Assembly (NCBI GenBank): GCA_012514415.1
Contig: JAAZAH010000256.1
Coordinates: forward strand, 1-25,996
From: Sandaracinaceae bacterium
GTDB taxonomy: Bacteria > Myxococcota_A > Polyangia > Polyangiales > Houyiibacteriaceae
DNA length: 25,996 nt
Reading direction: 5' to 3'
Below are positions 15,659 to 24,359 of the stretch, one piece after another; the first letter of the stretch is position 1; each line of letters opens with the position of its first letter. The notes below the pieces were generated by a model, which made no database searches, was not told the origin of the DNA, and saw only the letters and a list, made by a program, of their open reading frames with translations. A program made the position numbers and the translations under genes.

Positions 15659-16982
15659 AGACATCGCCGATCTCGACGAGCGCCTCACGCACTTCAAGCT
15701 CGCCGCTTTCGAGCACGGCGAGTCGCGGAAGTTTGATGCGGACGAGCTCGGTCTCAAAATCGCGAAGGAGCGAGGCGAGGCGATAGAGGAGCTCGGCGAG
15801 CTCGCTGAGAAGGTGTCGCTTCTCTGAAGGTGACTCCCCAAGGATAAGCGCGACGCCGCGGAGCCGCTCCATGGATCGGAGGAGGGCGGCGGGATGTGTG
15901 GGCAGGACGATCAGCGTCTCCTCGAGCGGATGAGCAGCGGAGAGGGAGGAGAGTCCGAGGCGGACGAGGACGCGATCGTCCGCCAGGATCCGAAGCTCGG
16001 CGGAAAGAAGTGCGCGCGCGAGGGTCGATGCGGACACGGTCACGCCGAGGATGCGCGCGTCGGGGTCGCGAAGCGTGGCAAGCGCTTGGAGCTCTCGGTA
16101 GGCCTCGCGAACGCGCGCGGCATTCCCGATGCCGTCGATTAAAAGGTCGGGATGATCACTTGGCCGAAGATCGGGCGAGGCGAGCGAGAGGCGGACGGGA
16201 AAGCCGATGCGCTGCGCCTCGGCGGCGGCGCGTGAGGGGCTCGCACAGAGCTCCTCTTCGGGGAGCGTAATGCCGTAGGCTTCGAGCGCGGCCTTGCTCG
16301 CGGGATCGCTCAATACGCGCGGCGGACCGAGGAGGATCTCTTCAACCGTATGACGATCGGCGCCTTCGACATGCGGCATCTTCAGCTTGGCGCGCGCATC
16401 GAGGGTCGAGAGGCTCTCGAGGGCTCTTCGGACGGCGTCGAGTGAGCCGAGTTGGACGGGCGCTTCATCCTCGTGCGGCGCTTCGATGGCAAGACTTGCC
16501 GGATCGATGGCGATGAGGCGCGGTCCTTCGCGTGAAAAGCTGAGTCCGCTTTGGCTAAGCCGCCTTCGTTGATACGCGCTAAGCGCACGGGCGCTCAGTG
16601 GCTCGACGGCGCGCTTCGCGTCGCGCCCGGGGCTGAGGCTTCGCAGGCGGAGTGCCGCAGTCGCTGCATCCGGCTCCGCGACAACCGCGAGGCCAAACTC
16701 CTCGGCGAGCATCCGCGTTTCGGCGCTCGCCCCTGGATGAAAGATGAGAGGGACGGGAACGAGCCTCGATGCAGCGAGAAGAAGCGCCGGCTCGGGGGTG
16801 GCTTCAAGTCCGAGAAGTGAGGCGCCCTGAAGCATGACCTCGAGGTCTTGGGGGAGCTCTTCGCCGGTTTGATTAAGAAGCTTGACCTCGGCATGCACCT
16901 CGAGCCCCAGCCTTTCGGCGTAGGTCACAACCTCGGCGATCAAATCGATCGAATCCGAGAGGATCAAGGGGGCGCTTTCCAT
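15639..16982 (-). CDS. Degenerate ATP-grasp protein related to acyl-CoA synthetase (ADP-forming) beta subunits
   Basis: This is a 447-residue cytoplasmic protein. Residues about 230-300 match the start of the ATP-grasp domain of ADP-forming acetyl-CoA synthetases: VLSDPASKAALEAYGITLPE, the ASPSRAAAEAQRIGFPVRLS strand and ASPDLRPSDHPDLLIDGI. In functional enzymes this region reads like LK-x-x-SPDIxHKSDxGGV. Here the lysine is Ser, HKSD is replaced and GGV is DGI. The later DPxFGP and GxGG elements are also absent. The first 120 residues resemble an alpha/beta fold (LGLEATPEPALLLAASRLVPVPLIFHPG) and the tail is helical. It is probably a non-catalytic relative. Its last 20 bases overlap the end of the uvrA-like gene on the opposite strand. 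Confidence 0.72.
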
Positions 16983-17101
16983 CGCTCTCGAATTCTAAGC
17001 GTCCTTCAAAGAAAACGCCTCTTTTCGGACCATCTGGTGGAGTTTGCGGAATGGGTGAAGGGGGATCTCCGCAAGCAGTCGCGGGGCTCAAGGCACCGAA
17101 G

Positions 17102-17130
17102 TTGACGACAAGCCGCGTCTTCGCATAGGC
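17102..17130 (+). promoter_or_regulatory. Candidate promoter of the amidase gene
   Basis: TTGACG (17102-17107) is a strong -35. At 17 bp the -10 would be ATAGGC (17125-17130), which is poor. It predicts a start near 17137, close to the GTG at 17138. Confidence 0.3.
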
Positions 17131-17137
17131 AGGGCCC

Positions 17138-18268
17138 GTGCGTCTCTTCGATAAGATGGCGCGCCCCGGCGCGAGGATCGGAGCGGATCGTGCTGCGGGT
17201 AAGGGCGCATTTCGCCGGAAGCTTGTCCGTGCGCGGCGGTGGCTTGTGCTCCTCATGCGTTGCTTCGCTCCTTTGCTGTTTGTGGCGGCCGTTGGCGGCG
17301 CGCTTCCGGCTTGCTCAACGGATGAGGCGTCCTCTCGGTGTCCGGAGCCCGCCACGGTGAGTTTGGCGTCGCTTCAGGAAGCGATCGAACGCGCGCCGCG
17401 CGGCAGTCAATGTCGAAAGGATCTCCTCCGCCTGCTCGATGCGATGAGCGCGGGAGAAGAAGGCACGAAGAGCGAGGGAGTGCTGAAGAGCGTTCTCGAT
17501 CTTCGCCGCATCGGCTCACAGCTCGAGGAGATGGAGGCCATCGCGCGTCAAAGCACGGAGGAGCCGGACGCCCTCCAAAAAAAACGCCTCGAACGCGCGC
17601 CGACCGTCGTTCTCGATCCTGGCCACGGGGGCAATGAATACGGTGCAACGAGCGAGGGCTTGCGCGAATCGCATCTCGCCCTTGAACTCGCCAAGCGCGC
17701 TAGAGAGATGCTCCGCGAGATGAACCCAGAGATCGAGGTCTACCTCACGCGGGATGGAGACTACCGCGTTTCTCTCGAGCAGCGCGCCGAGCTCGCGAAT
17801 GCGGCCGGTGCCGATGTGTTCGTCTCCATCCATCTCAACGATGCAAAGGGCGAGATCCGCCGCGGTGGCGTGACGACGTTCGTCCTTGATGCGTCGAACG
17901 ACGCGCGCCTCCTCGAGCGCGCCGCGCGCGAAAACGGCATCTCGATCGAGGAAGTCTCCGAGCTGTCGCTTCTTCTTGCGAGCTTCGATCGTGGCGCGCG
18001 GGTGAGCGCCTCGCTCCGACTTGCCGAATCGCTTCAACGCTCCACCCTCCGCGGTGGTCGCTCGGTCTTGCCTCATCTCCACGATCGCGGTGTGAGGAGA
18101 GCGGCGTTCCAAGTGCTCATCGGTGCGAAGATGCCCGCCGTCCTGCTCGAGGCATCCTTCCTCAATGTCCCGGAGGAGCGAGAGGCGCTTCGCACCGAGC
18201 GCTATAAGAGGGCCCTGGCTCGCGGCATCACCCGAGGCATCCTTGACTACCTTTACCCCGCAGAATGA
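17138..18268 (+). CDS. N-acetylmuramoyl-L-alanine amidase, lipoprotein (Amidase_3 type)
   Basis: This enzyme cleaves the amide bond between N-acetylmuramic acid and the stem peptide of peptidoglycan, as AmiA/B/C do in daughter-cell separation. A basic stretch and hydrophobic segment end in a lipobox (FVAAVGGALPAC), so it is likely a lipid-anchored periplasmic protein. A helical linker follows (about 65-150), then the catalytic zinc domain: VVLDPGHGGNEYGATSEGLR with the first His, ESHLALELAKRARE with the metal Glu, VYLTRDGDYRVSLEQRAELAN, ADVFVSIHLND with the second His, and AVLLEASFLNVPEEREALRT with the catalytic Glu. The start is uncertain. GTG 17138 is kept because AGGCAGGG precedes it, but in-frame ATG 17156, GTG 17246 or ATG 17255 would give a more ordinary signal-peptide length. 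Confidence 0.92.
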   Translation: MRLFDKMARPGARIGADRAAGKGAFRRKLVRARRWLVLLMRCFAPLLFVAAVGGALPACSTDEASSRCPEPATVSLASLQEAIERAPRGSQCRKDLLRLLDAMSAGEEGTKSEGVLKSVLDLRRIGSQLEEMEAIARQSTEEPDALQKKRLERAPTVVLDPGHGGNEYGATSEGLRESHLALELAKRAREMLREMNPEIEVYLTRDGDYRVSLEQRAELANAAGADVFVSIHLNDAKGEIRRGGVTTFVLDASNDARLLERAARENGISIEEVSELSLLLASFDRGARVSASLRLAESLQRSTLRGGRSVLPHLHDRGVRRAAFQVLIGAKMPAVLLEASFLNVPEEREALRTERYKRALARGITRGILDYLYPAE

Positions 18269-18334
18269 GCGGCGCCCTAAAAGCGTTTGCTTGCAGGCGA
18301 TCTTCGTGGCTCCCATACTTTAACGGTGAGCGAA

Positions 18335-21022
18335 ATGGCACGTCGACGTTCGGTTGCGCTGAACCAGCTCGCCCCGGATCTCGATCAGACGTGCGGTGAG
18401 TATCTCACACGCTATCGCGAAGAGTTTCGCGCATCGATCGAACGAGGGGAGAGTGGGTTGGTCGGCCCCGCAGCCTTCGCGGCCTCATTCGACGGTCTGA
18501 TCTCTGCGCTCCACTGCGCGGCGCGAGCTGCGCTTGTCGCGAGAAACATCGAACCGCGTGGCGCCCTTGCCATCCTTGCGACCGGTAGCTATGGGCGGCG
18601 GAGGCTCGGCCTCTATAGCGATCTTGATGTGATCTTTCTTGTCGAGGACAGTGCCGATCCCTATGCGAGCGCGATGGTCGAAGCGCTGCTCTATCCGCTT
18701 TGGGATCTTGGCTGCGAGATCGGTCACCTTACTGTGTCGATCGACGAGCTCATCGGCCTTGCGAAGGAAGATCTTCGAGTGCGAACCAGCTTGCTCGATC
18801 TGCACCTCATCGCCGGAGAGCGGAGCCTCGTCGACGCACTCGATGAGCGGGCGGCGATCGAGTTCTTTGGTGGCACCATCAACTCCCTTCTCGACGCCCT
18901 TGAAGAAGAACGAGGCGAGCGTGTGAAGCGTTTCGGCGACTCGCCCTACCTCCTCGAGCCCGAAGTCAAAAACGGTCTTGGAGGGATTCGCGATCTCGAC
19001 ATGATCCGCTGGATCGCCCGCGCGCGTTTCGGCGCATCGAGCTTCGAGGAAATGCGCGCGCTCGAGCTCCTTTTGCCGGCCGAGATCGATGCCCTCGAGG
19101 CCGCGAGTGAGATGCTTTTTCGCGTCCGCAATCTCCTCCATCATCGAGCGGGGAGGAGACACGATCGGCTGACGTTCGCCGATCAAGAGGAGATCAGTGT
19201 GGCGCTCGGCTTCGTCGACGGCGTCGTCCTTGGGGTCGAGCAGTTCATGCAGGCTTACTATCGTCACGCACGCGCCGTCGATCGCGCGCTGAAGCGCCTG
19301 ATGGATAAAGCGCGTCTTCGGGGACCTCGTTCGGAGGGAAATCGAAGCGGCGCCTTCATTCTACGTGACGAGACGATCGATTTCGAAGAGCCCAAGCGCC
19401 TCGGGGAGGAGCCGAGCCTCGCGCTCGCGATCTATCGCGCCGCCATTCGCCATAAGCGACGGGTGAGCGCGGACGCCGAGGCCTCCATCACGGAGTGGCT
19501 CGATGATGAGGCCTGGAAAGAACGACTCGCTCACGATGAGCGTGCTCGCGCTCTCTTTCTCGAGCTTCTCATGGAGCCCTCGGCGCCTCCATTCGCGCAT
19601 CAAAGCGTACTCGCCTCCCTTCATGATCAAGGGCTTGTCGCCGCCATCGTCTTCGAGTTCACGCCGCTGATCGGCCGGGTCCATCACGATATCTTTCACG
19701 TGTTCACAGCGGACATTCACTGTATACGCGCCGTGGATTGTTTTCGGGCGGCAATCCGCGGCGAGCTCCCCCCGCATCTCGGTTTGATGTCGCGCCTTGC
19801 AGCCGAAACGTCAACGCATCGCCCGGTCTTCGTCGCGCTCCTTCTCCACGCCATCGGGCGCGTCAAGGGTGGCAGAGAACACGCGGCAACGGGCGCTGAG
19901 ATGAGTCTCGAGATTGCGATGCGCCTCGGGCTCCCGCCTCATGAAGCGGAGTACATCCAAATGCTCATCCGCGAGCAGCTCACGCTCTATCGCTATGCGA
20001 CTTCGCGCGATGCGCACGATTCAGAGACGCTCGAAGAGCTCGTCACGCTTGTAGGCACGCCCCAAACGCTCCGGGATCTTCTCCTCGTCTCGATGGCGAT
20101 CCTCGCAACGACAAATCCCGATGCGCTCACCCCTTGGAAGGCGCGCGCGTTTGAGGAGCTTCATTCGGTGGTCGGGAAACATCTCGACCGAGGATCGTTT
20201 CCCCCGCCGCCCGGATTCGTCGATACGCTTCGCGAAAATCTCCTCGAGCGCTACGCGCGCGAAGGGCTTCACGGAGAGGCCGCGTTAATCGCGTCTTTTC
20301 TAAGTGGCATGCCCGATCGCTATCTCCTCGGGAAGGAGCGCGCGAGCGTCGAGGCGCACGCGCGCTTTATCGCCGAAAGCCGCGAGCGCCCTTTCGCGAT
20401 CCGCCTTCGGTACGATGCCGAGGAGGGCAGCTATGAGCTGCTTTTCGGCGGAGAGGATCGACGTGGACTGCTTGCCGATCTCGCGGCGATCGTGAGCGCG
20501 AGCGGCTTCGATGTGATCCACGCGGAGATCTACACGCGCCGCGAGAAACAGCGGAGCCACGCCTTCGATATCTTTACGCTCATCCCCGAATACCCTGACC
20601 AAGAAAAACCGCGCGAAGCCCTGCTCGAGGCGCGCTTCAACGAAGAATACGCGCGGCTAACCGAAAGGGAGATCACGGCGGAAGAGCTGCTCGATAGGCG
20701 TGCGGCGCCGCGATGGGCGAAGCGCTATCGGCCAGAGGTCGAGACCGAAGTCGCCATCGATAACGAAGCCTCGGCGCATTTTACGGTGGTCGACATTCTG
20801 ACGCACGATCGGCCGCGCCTCCTCCACGACATCGCGCGCACGTTTGCGGAATTTCGCCTCTCGATCGTGGTCTCGAAGCTGAACACCGAGGGAGATCGGG
20901 TGATCGACGTCTTTTATATCGAAGACGAAGGGGGCGGACGCTTGCTCGATCCCATCCGCATCGACGCCTTACGCGAGGCGCTCCTCGAACGCATCGAGCC
21001 AAAGGCTCTAAGCGATTGCTAG
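18335..21022 (+). CDS. glnD: PII uridylyltransferase (GlnD) with a degenerate HD domain
   Basis: GlnD uridylylates PII signal proteins at low glutamine and, through its HD domain, removes UMP at high glutamine. The 895-residue protein shows the family order. The nucleotidyltransferase core is LATGSYGRRRLGLYSDLD with both catalytic Asp, then LWDLGCEIGHLTVS. The HD region is about 460-610 (FHVFTADIHCIRAV ... TPWKARAFEEL). Two C-terminal ACT domains sense glutamine (ELLFGGEDRRGLLADLAAIV and VVDILTHDRPRLLHDIARTF). In the HD domain the HD pair reads LLHAIGR, the QHL histidine is Gln (IREQLTLY) and the late Asp is Ile (SMAILATTN), while the first His is kept. ATG 18335 is preferred (GGTGAG upstream) over a longer frame from 18287. 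The gene ends in a 4-base convergent overlap with rlmE. Confidence 0.93.
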   Translation: MARRRSVALNQLAPDLDQTCGEYLTRYREEFRASIERGESGLVGPAAFAASFDGLISALHCAARAALVARNIEPRGALAILATGSYGRRRLGLYSDLDVIFLVEDSADPYASAMVEALLYPLWDLGCEIGHLTVSIDELIGLAKEDLRVRTSLLDLHLIAGERSLVDALDERAAIEFFGGTINSLLDALEEERGERVKRFGDSPYLLEPEVKNGLGGIRDLDMIRWIARARFGASSFEEMRALELLLPAEIDALEAASEMLFRVRNLLHHRAGRRHDRLTFADQEEISVALGFVDGVVLGVEQFMQAYYRHARAVDRALKRLMDKARLRGPRSEGNRSGAFILRDETIDFEEPKRLGEEPSLALAIYRAAIRHKRRVSADAEASITEWLDDEAWKERLAHDERARALFLELLMEPSAPPFAHQSVLASLHDQGLVAAIVFEFTPLIGRVHHDIFHVFTADIHCIRAVDCFRAAIRGELPPHLGLMSRLAAETSTHRPVFVALLLHAIGRVKGGREHAATGAEMSLEIAMRLGLPPHEAEYIQMLIREQLTLYRYATSRDAHDSETLEELVTLVGTPQTLRDLLLVSMAILATTNPDALTPWKARAFEELHSVVGKHLDRGSFPPPPGFVDTLRENLLERYAREGLHGEAALIASFLSGMPDRYLLGKERASVEAHARFIAESRERPFAIRLRYDAEEGSYELLFGGEDRRGLLADLAAIVSASGFDVIHAEIYTRREKQRSHAFDIFTLIPEYPDQEKPREALLEARFNEEYARLTEREITAEELLDRRAAPRWAKRYRPEVETEVAIDNEASAHFTVVDILTHDRPRLLHDIARTFAEFRLSIVVSKLNTEGDRVIDVFYIEDEGGGRLLDPIRIDALREALLERIEPKALSDC

Positions 21023-21720
21023 CGCGATTGAGCGGATTCCGCGCTCCCTCTGGCAGAGCCGGAGCGTTCTTCTCTCGGTTGAGGTTCAGGCAAGACGGGT
21101 GCATCGGGGCGCTTTCCAAGCCCGCATAAAAAGACCTCGTAGCTCATCTCGCGCGTGGCCTTGGGTCGGATCACTCGCACCGTCTTGAAATGTCGCTTCA
21201 TCGCGGCGTGAGCTTCTTGGAATTCGCCTCCGTGGAAGATCTTTCCGACGAAGGCGCCCCCATCGACAAGGACCGTGAGGGCGATCTCCATCGCCACCAT
21301 GAAGAGCTCGTAGCTCCGCGCCATATCGCTCGCGCGGTGCCCCATGGTCGCGGGTGCCATGTCGCTCAGGACGACCTCAAAGGAGCGCTCGCCGAAGCGA
21401 TCGCGTGGCGCGATCTCGCGGACGTCCATGACCTCGATGGTCGCGTTGGGGGGCAGGGCGGCCGAATGCGGCTGAAGATCAAGCCCAACGACCTTTCCCT
21501 CGCGGCCCACGCGCTGTGCTGCATAGAGCGTCCACGAGCCGGGGCTTGCGCCCAGATCCAGCACGCGTTGCCCGCGCCGAAAGAGCCGAAGCTTCTGGTC
21601 GATCTCCTCGAGCTTAAAAACAGAGCGGGCGGGATAGCCATCGCGCTTCGCCCTTCGGGAGAAGTCGTCTTCGAGCCGCCGCCCACTTTGTTTTCGGCGA
21701 TGTATTCTCGATCGGGACAC
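21019..21720 (-). CDS. rlmE: 23S rRNA 2'-O-methyltransferase (FtsJ/RrmJ)
   Basis: RlmE uses S-adenosylmethionine to methylate the 2'-OH of U2552 in the 23S rRNA A-loop, a late step of 50S assembly. The 233-residue protein has the expected K-D-K-E tetrad: Lys in YPARSVFKLEEID, Asp in VVLSDMAPATMGH, Lys in GAFVGKIFHGG and Glu in MSYEVFLCG. The SAM loop VLDLGASPGSWTLYAAQ and the VGLDLQP strand are also present. A disordered tail (PQPREERSGSARGSAESAQS) extends beyond the usual end. It starts with GTG 23 bp after rplC, so the two are probably co-transcribed. The gene tail overlaps glnD by 4 bases. Confidence 0.95.
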   Translation of the reverse strand: MSRSRIHRRKQSGRRLEDDFSRRAKRDGYPARSVFKLEEIDQKLRLFRRGQRVLDLGASPGSWTLYAAQRVGREGKVVGLDLQPHSAALPPNATIEVMDVREIAPRDRFGERSFEVVLSDMAPATMGHRASDMARSYELFMVAMEIALTVLVDGGAFVGKIFHGGEFQEAHAAMKRHFKTVRVIRPKATREMSYEVFLCGLGKRPDAPVLPEPQPREERSGSARGSAESAQSR

Positions 21721-21743
21721 CGCCTCGTGTACCGCGTCCGGCC

Positions 21744-22430
21744 TCAGCTGGCCGCGGCGGCCTTTTGCGCCTTCTTCACCGCGCCGCGCACGGTGATGAT
21801 GCCATCGCGCGGGCCGGGGACGCTCCCCTCGACGAGGATCACATTCTCCTCGGGGAGGATCTTCACAAGGCGGAGGTTCTGGACGGTGACACGCACATTG
21901 CCCATCTGACCCGCCATCTTCTTACCGCGGAAGACGCGACCAGGCGTCATATTGGCGCCGATCGCACCACCGTGACGCTGGTATTCGTGCGTACCGTGCG
22001 ATTTGGTCGCGGCGCCCTTGAAGTTATGGCGCTTCATCACACCGGCGAAGCCACGGCCCTTGCTCGTTCCCGAGACATCGACGAACTGACCCTCGGTGAA
22101 GATCTCAGCCGGGGTGATCGTCTGGCCGATTTCGTATTTCTCGACCTCGGACTCGGGAAGGCGGAACTCGCGAAGGACGCGCGGAGCGGCGACACCAGCC
22201 TTGGCGTAGAAACCCGCCTCGGGCTTGTTGACGCGCTTCTCCTTCGCCTTGCCGAAGCCGAGCTGGAGGGCGGAATAACCATCTTTGGCGACGGTCCGCT
22301 TGCCGACAACGACGCAGGGACCGGCGAGGATGGCGGTTACGCGGACGATTTCGCCATCATCCGTGAAGATTTGAGTGGTACCGAGTTTGGTGCCAAGAAG
22401 GCCGGAATTCTGATTCACAACGTCCACCAA
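21744..22430 (-). CDS. rplC: 50S ribosomal protein L3
   Basis: L3 nucleates 50S assembly and contacts 23S rRNA near the peptidyl-transferase centre. The protein carries the family landmarks: GLLGTKLGTTQIFTDDGEIV, RVNKPEAGFYAKAGVAAPRV, VDVSGTSKGRGFAGVMKRHN and FRGKKMAGQMGNVRVTVQNL. The position methylated by PrmB in Escherichia coli (Gln in QNQTPG) is Met here (ANMTPG). The encoded TTG start at 22430 lacks a ribosome site. GTG 22418, with GGTGGA just upstream, is an attractive alternative and would give MNQNSGLLGTKLG. The usual S10-operon partners (rpsJ, rplD) are not next to it; it lies between tatD and rlmE. Confidence 0.96.
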   Translation of the reverse strand: MVDVVNQNSGLLGTKLGTTQIFTDDGEIVRVTAILAGPCVVVGKRTVAKDGYSALQLGFGKAKEKRVNKPEAGFYAKAGVAAPRVLREFRLPESEVEKYEIGQTITPAEIFTEGQFVDVSGTSKGRGFAGVMKRHNFKGAATKSHGTHEYQRHGGAIGANMTPGRVFRGKKMAGQMGNVRVTVQNLRLVKILPEENVILVEGSVPGPRDGIITVRGAVKKAQKAAAAS

Positions 22431-22490
22431 GGCGGGGGAAATAGGGGTGCGAATGATACGCTCCCCAAAACGAGCGTCAAGTGATTTTGG

Positions 22491-23270
22491 TCAGGATAGC
22501 CGGAAGACGCGATGAGCGTTTTCCCACGAGCGTTCGATGATCGCCTCGACGTCCACGCCGCGGAGCTCTGCGAGCTTCGCTGCAGTGTGCGCCATGTATG
22601 CGGGTTCATTGGTTTTTCCTCGAAGAGGGACCGGCGCGAGGTAGGGGGCGTCGGTCTCGACGAGGAGGGCATCGAGGGGTTGATGCGCCGCCGCGTCTTG
22701 GATCGCCTTTGCGTTCTTGAAGGTGACGATCCCACTGAAACTGGCGACGAAGCCGAGATCGAGAGCCTCTTTGGCGAACGCACGGTCCTCGCTGAAACAA
22801 TGGATGATTCCGCCGACGTCGCGGGCGGATTCCTCGCGCAGGATGGCGAGGGTTTCCTCCGGGGCGTTCCGGGTATGCACGATGATCGGTAGATCGAATT
22901 CGCGTGCGATCGCGATCTGCCTCCGCATCACCTCTTTTTGCTTCTCGCGCGGGCTGTTGTCGTAATAAAAATCGAGTCCGAGCTCGCCGATGGCAACGAT
23001 CTTCGGATCCTGCGCGATCTCACGGATCGCCTCTTCGATCTCGTCGGAATAATGCTCGGCGTCGTGGGGATGCGTCCCAATTGTCGCGACGACGCGATCG
23101 GGATGAGCGTGGGCGATCTCGAGCGCCGAACGGATCCCATCGAGGCTCCGAGCGCAGCCGATGGAGGCGATCTTTTCGACGCCGGCCTCGGATGCGCGGA
23201 GGAGCACGTCGTCCAGCTGCTCAAAGAGCCGAGGATCGTCGAGATGACAGTGGGTATCGAAAAGCGGCAT
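22491..23270 (-). CDS. tatD: TatD-family metal-dependent hydrolase / DNase
   Basis: This is an amidohydrolase-fold nuclease of the TatD/YcfH/YabD family, a two-metal 3'-5' exonuclease. The 259-residue protein has the full metal-site set: DTHCHLDDPRL at the N-terminus, ATIGTHPHDAEHYSDE, the AIGELGLDFYYDNSPREKQK Glu, PIIVHTRNAPEE, GIIHCFSEDRAFAKEALDLG and LLVETDAPYLAPVPLRGKTN. It ends in WENAHRVFRLS, which matches the usual family tail. It is often found near metG in bacteria, as here, with one HEAT-repeat gene between. It precedes rplC by 60 bp. Confidence 0.95.
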   Translation of the reverse strand: MPLFDTHCHLDDPRLFEQLDDVLLRASEAGVEKIASIGCARSLDGIRSALEIAHAHPDRVVATIGTHPHDAEHYSDEIEEAIREIAQDPKIVAIGELGLDFYYDNSPREKQKEVMRRQIAIAREFDLPIIVHTRNAPEETLAILREESARDVGGIIHCFSEDRAFAKEALDLGFVASFSGIVTFKNAKAIQDAAAHQPLDALLVETDAPYLAPVPLRGKTNEPAYMAHTAAKLAELRGVDVEAIIERSWENAHRVFRLS

Positions 23271-23351
23271 GACTTAAAGCTCTATGACTCGCCGTGCGGC
23301 TTTTCAAGCGGAGGCCGCCGGGCGCCGCGGAGATCGCCGATGGCGATCGGC

Positions 23352-24347
23352 TCATCGCATCGATGCGGAAGCATCCTGATGCGAATCCGCAGAGGCATCG
23401 AGCTCCTCGAGGATCGATTGGGCGAGCGCCTTTGGGAGCCGGTGCTTGGCGGCGTCTTCAACGTCGGGCCGAAGCGCTTGGATCCGGAACGCGGCGATCG
23501 CGTGGGCGGTGATGGCGCGCTTTGCTGGGAAGAAGGCGCGGAGACCGCGACGTAGGGATTCGAGGGATGCTTCATCGCCGAGCGCGGCGAGCGCACCGAG
23601 GGCGAGACTTCGGCGGAGGCCCGGGGAGAAGCGTTTTGAGGCGACGGCTCGGAGCGCGGGGATCGCTTCAGGAACTTTCAGCTTCCCAAGCGCGAGGAGG
23701 GTCTCTTCGATGGCTTCTCTTCGCTCGAGCCTCGCGATCAAGAGGGTCGCCCCCTCTGCGCGACCGAGATCGGCGAGGGCGAGGGCCGCGGATTCGCGAA
23801 GCTCAAGCCCGGGTGTTCTGAGCGCATCGAGCAACTTGGGGATGGCCCGCGTTTCCTTAAGATCACCCAAGGCGAGAGCGAGGGCGGCCGAGAACGTCGG
23901 ATCCTCCGCGTCAGGAAAGAGGGCGAGGAAGCGATCACGAGCGAGCTCGGGGGCGGCTTCGACGAGCGCCCTCGCCGCAAGAATGCGGCGGCTCGCTTCA
24001 CCGCCACTAAGGATGGCGCTGAGTCGTTCGAGTGCAGGCTCGCCGATCGCTCCGAGCAGCTCGAAGGCCGCATCGACCACTCGCGGATCGGGATCGCCGA
24101 TCGCGCGCTCGGCGTCAATCAAGAGGTCCGGACCCGGATAGGCGCCGAGCGAGCGGAGCGCGGCCCGGCGGACAAGAGGGTCGCTGTCTTGAACGAGCTT
24201 GAGAAGGCCGCGGCGCGCGTCGTCTTTTTTGGAGTCGGGAGCGTCGCCGAGTGCCACAGCCGCGGCGAGGCGAAAATCCCTCCCCTTCGCATGCACATCG
24301 CGGAGCGCCGCTTCGACGGTGGGCTTGAGCGGGGGAAGGAGCGACAT
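23352..24347 (-). CDS. HEAT-repeat protein
   Basis: This 331-residue, all-helical protein is built of roughly 30-residue HEAT-type repeats. Examples are DSDPLVRRAALRSLGAYPG, DPDPRVVDAAFELLGAIGE, EDPTFSAALALALGDLKE and TPGLELRESAALALADLGRA, each with the Ala/Leu-rich helix pair. There is no signal peptide, membrane segment or catalytic motif. Such proteins are scaffolds for protein-protein contacts; some relatives are phycobilin-lyase-like or PBS-lyase HEAT proteins, but nothing here shows a substrate. It starts 12 bp after the metG stop, so it is probably co-transcribed with metG. The gap to tatD is 81 bp. The partner is unknown. Confidence 0.9.
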   Translation of the reverse strand: MSLLPPLKPTVEAALRDVHAKGRDFRLAAAVALGDAPDSKKDDARRGLLKLVQDSDPLVRRAALRSLGAYPGPDLLIDAERAIGDPDPRVVDAAFELLGAIGEPALERLSAILSGGEASRRILAARALVEAAPELARDRFLALFPDAEDPTFSAALALALGDLKETRAIPKLLDALRTPGLELRESAALALADLGRAEGATLLIARLERREAIEETLLALGKLKVPEAIPALRAVASKRFSPGLRRSLALGALAALGDEASLESLRRGLRAFFPAKRAITAHAIAAFRIQALRPDVEDAAKHRLPKALAQSILEELDASADSHQDASASMR

Positions 24348-24359
24348 GAGGGCGTCGTC

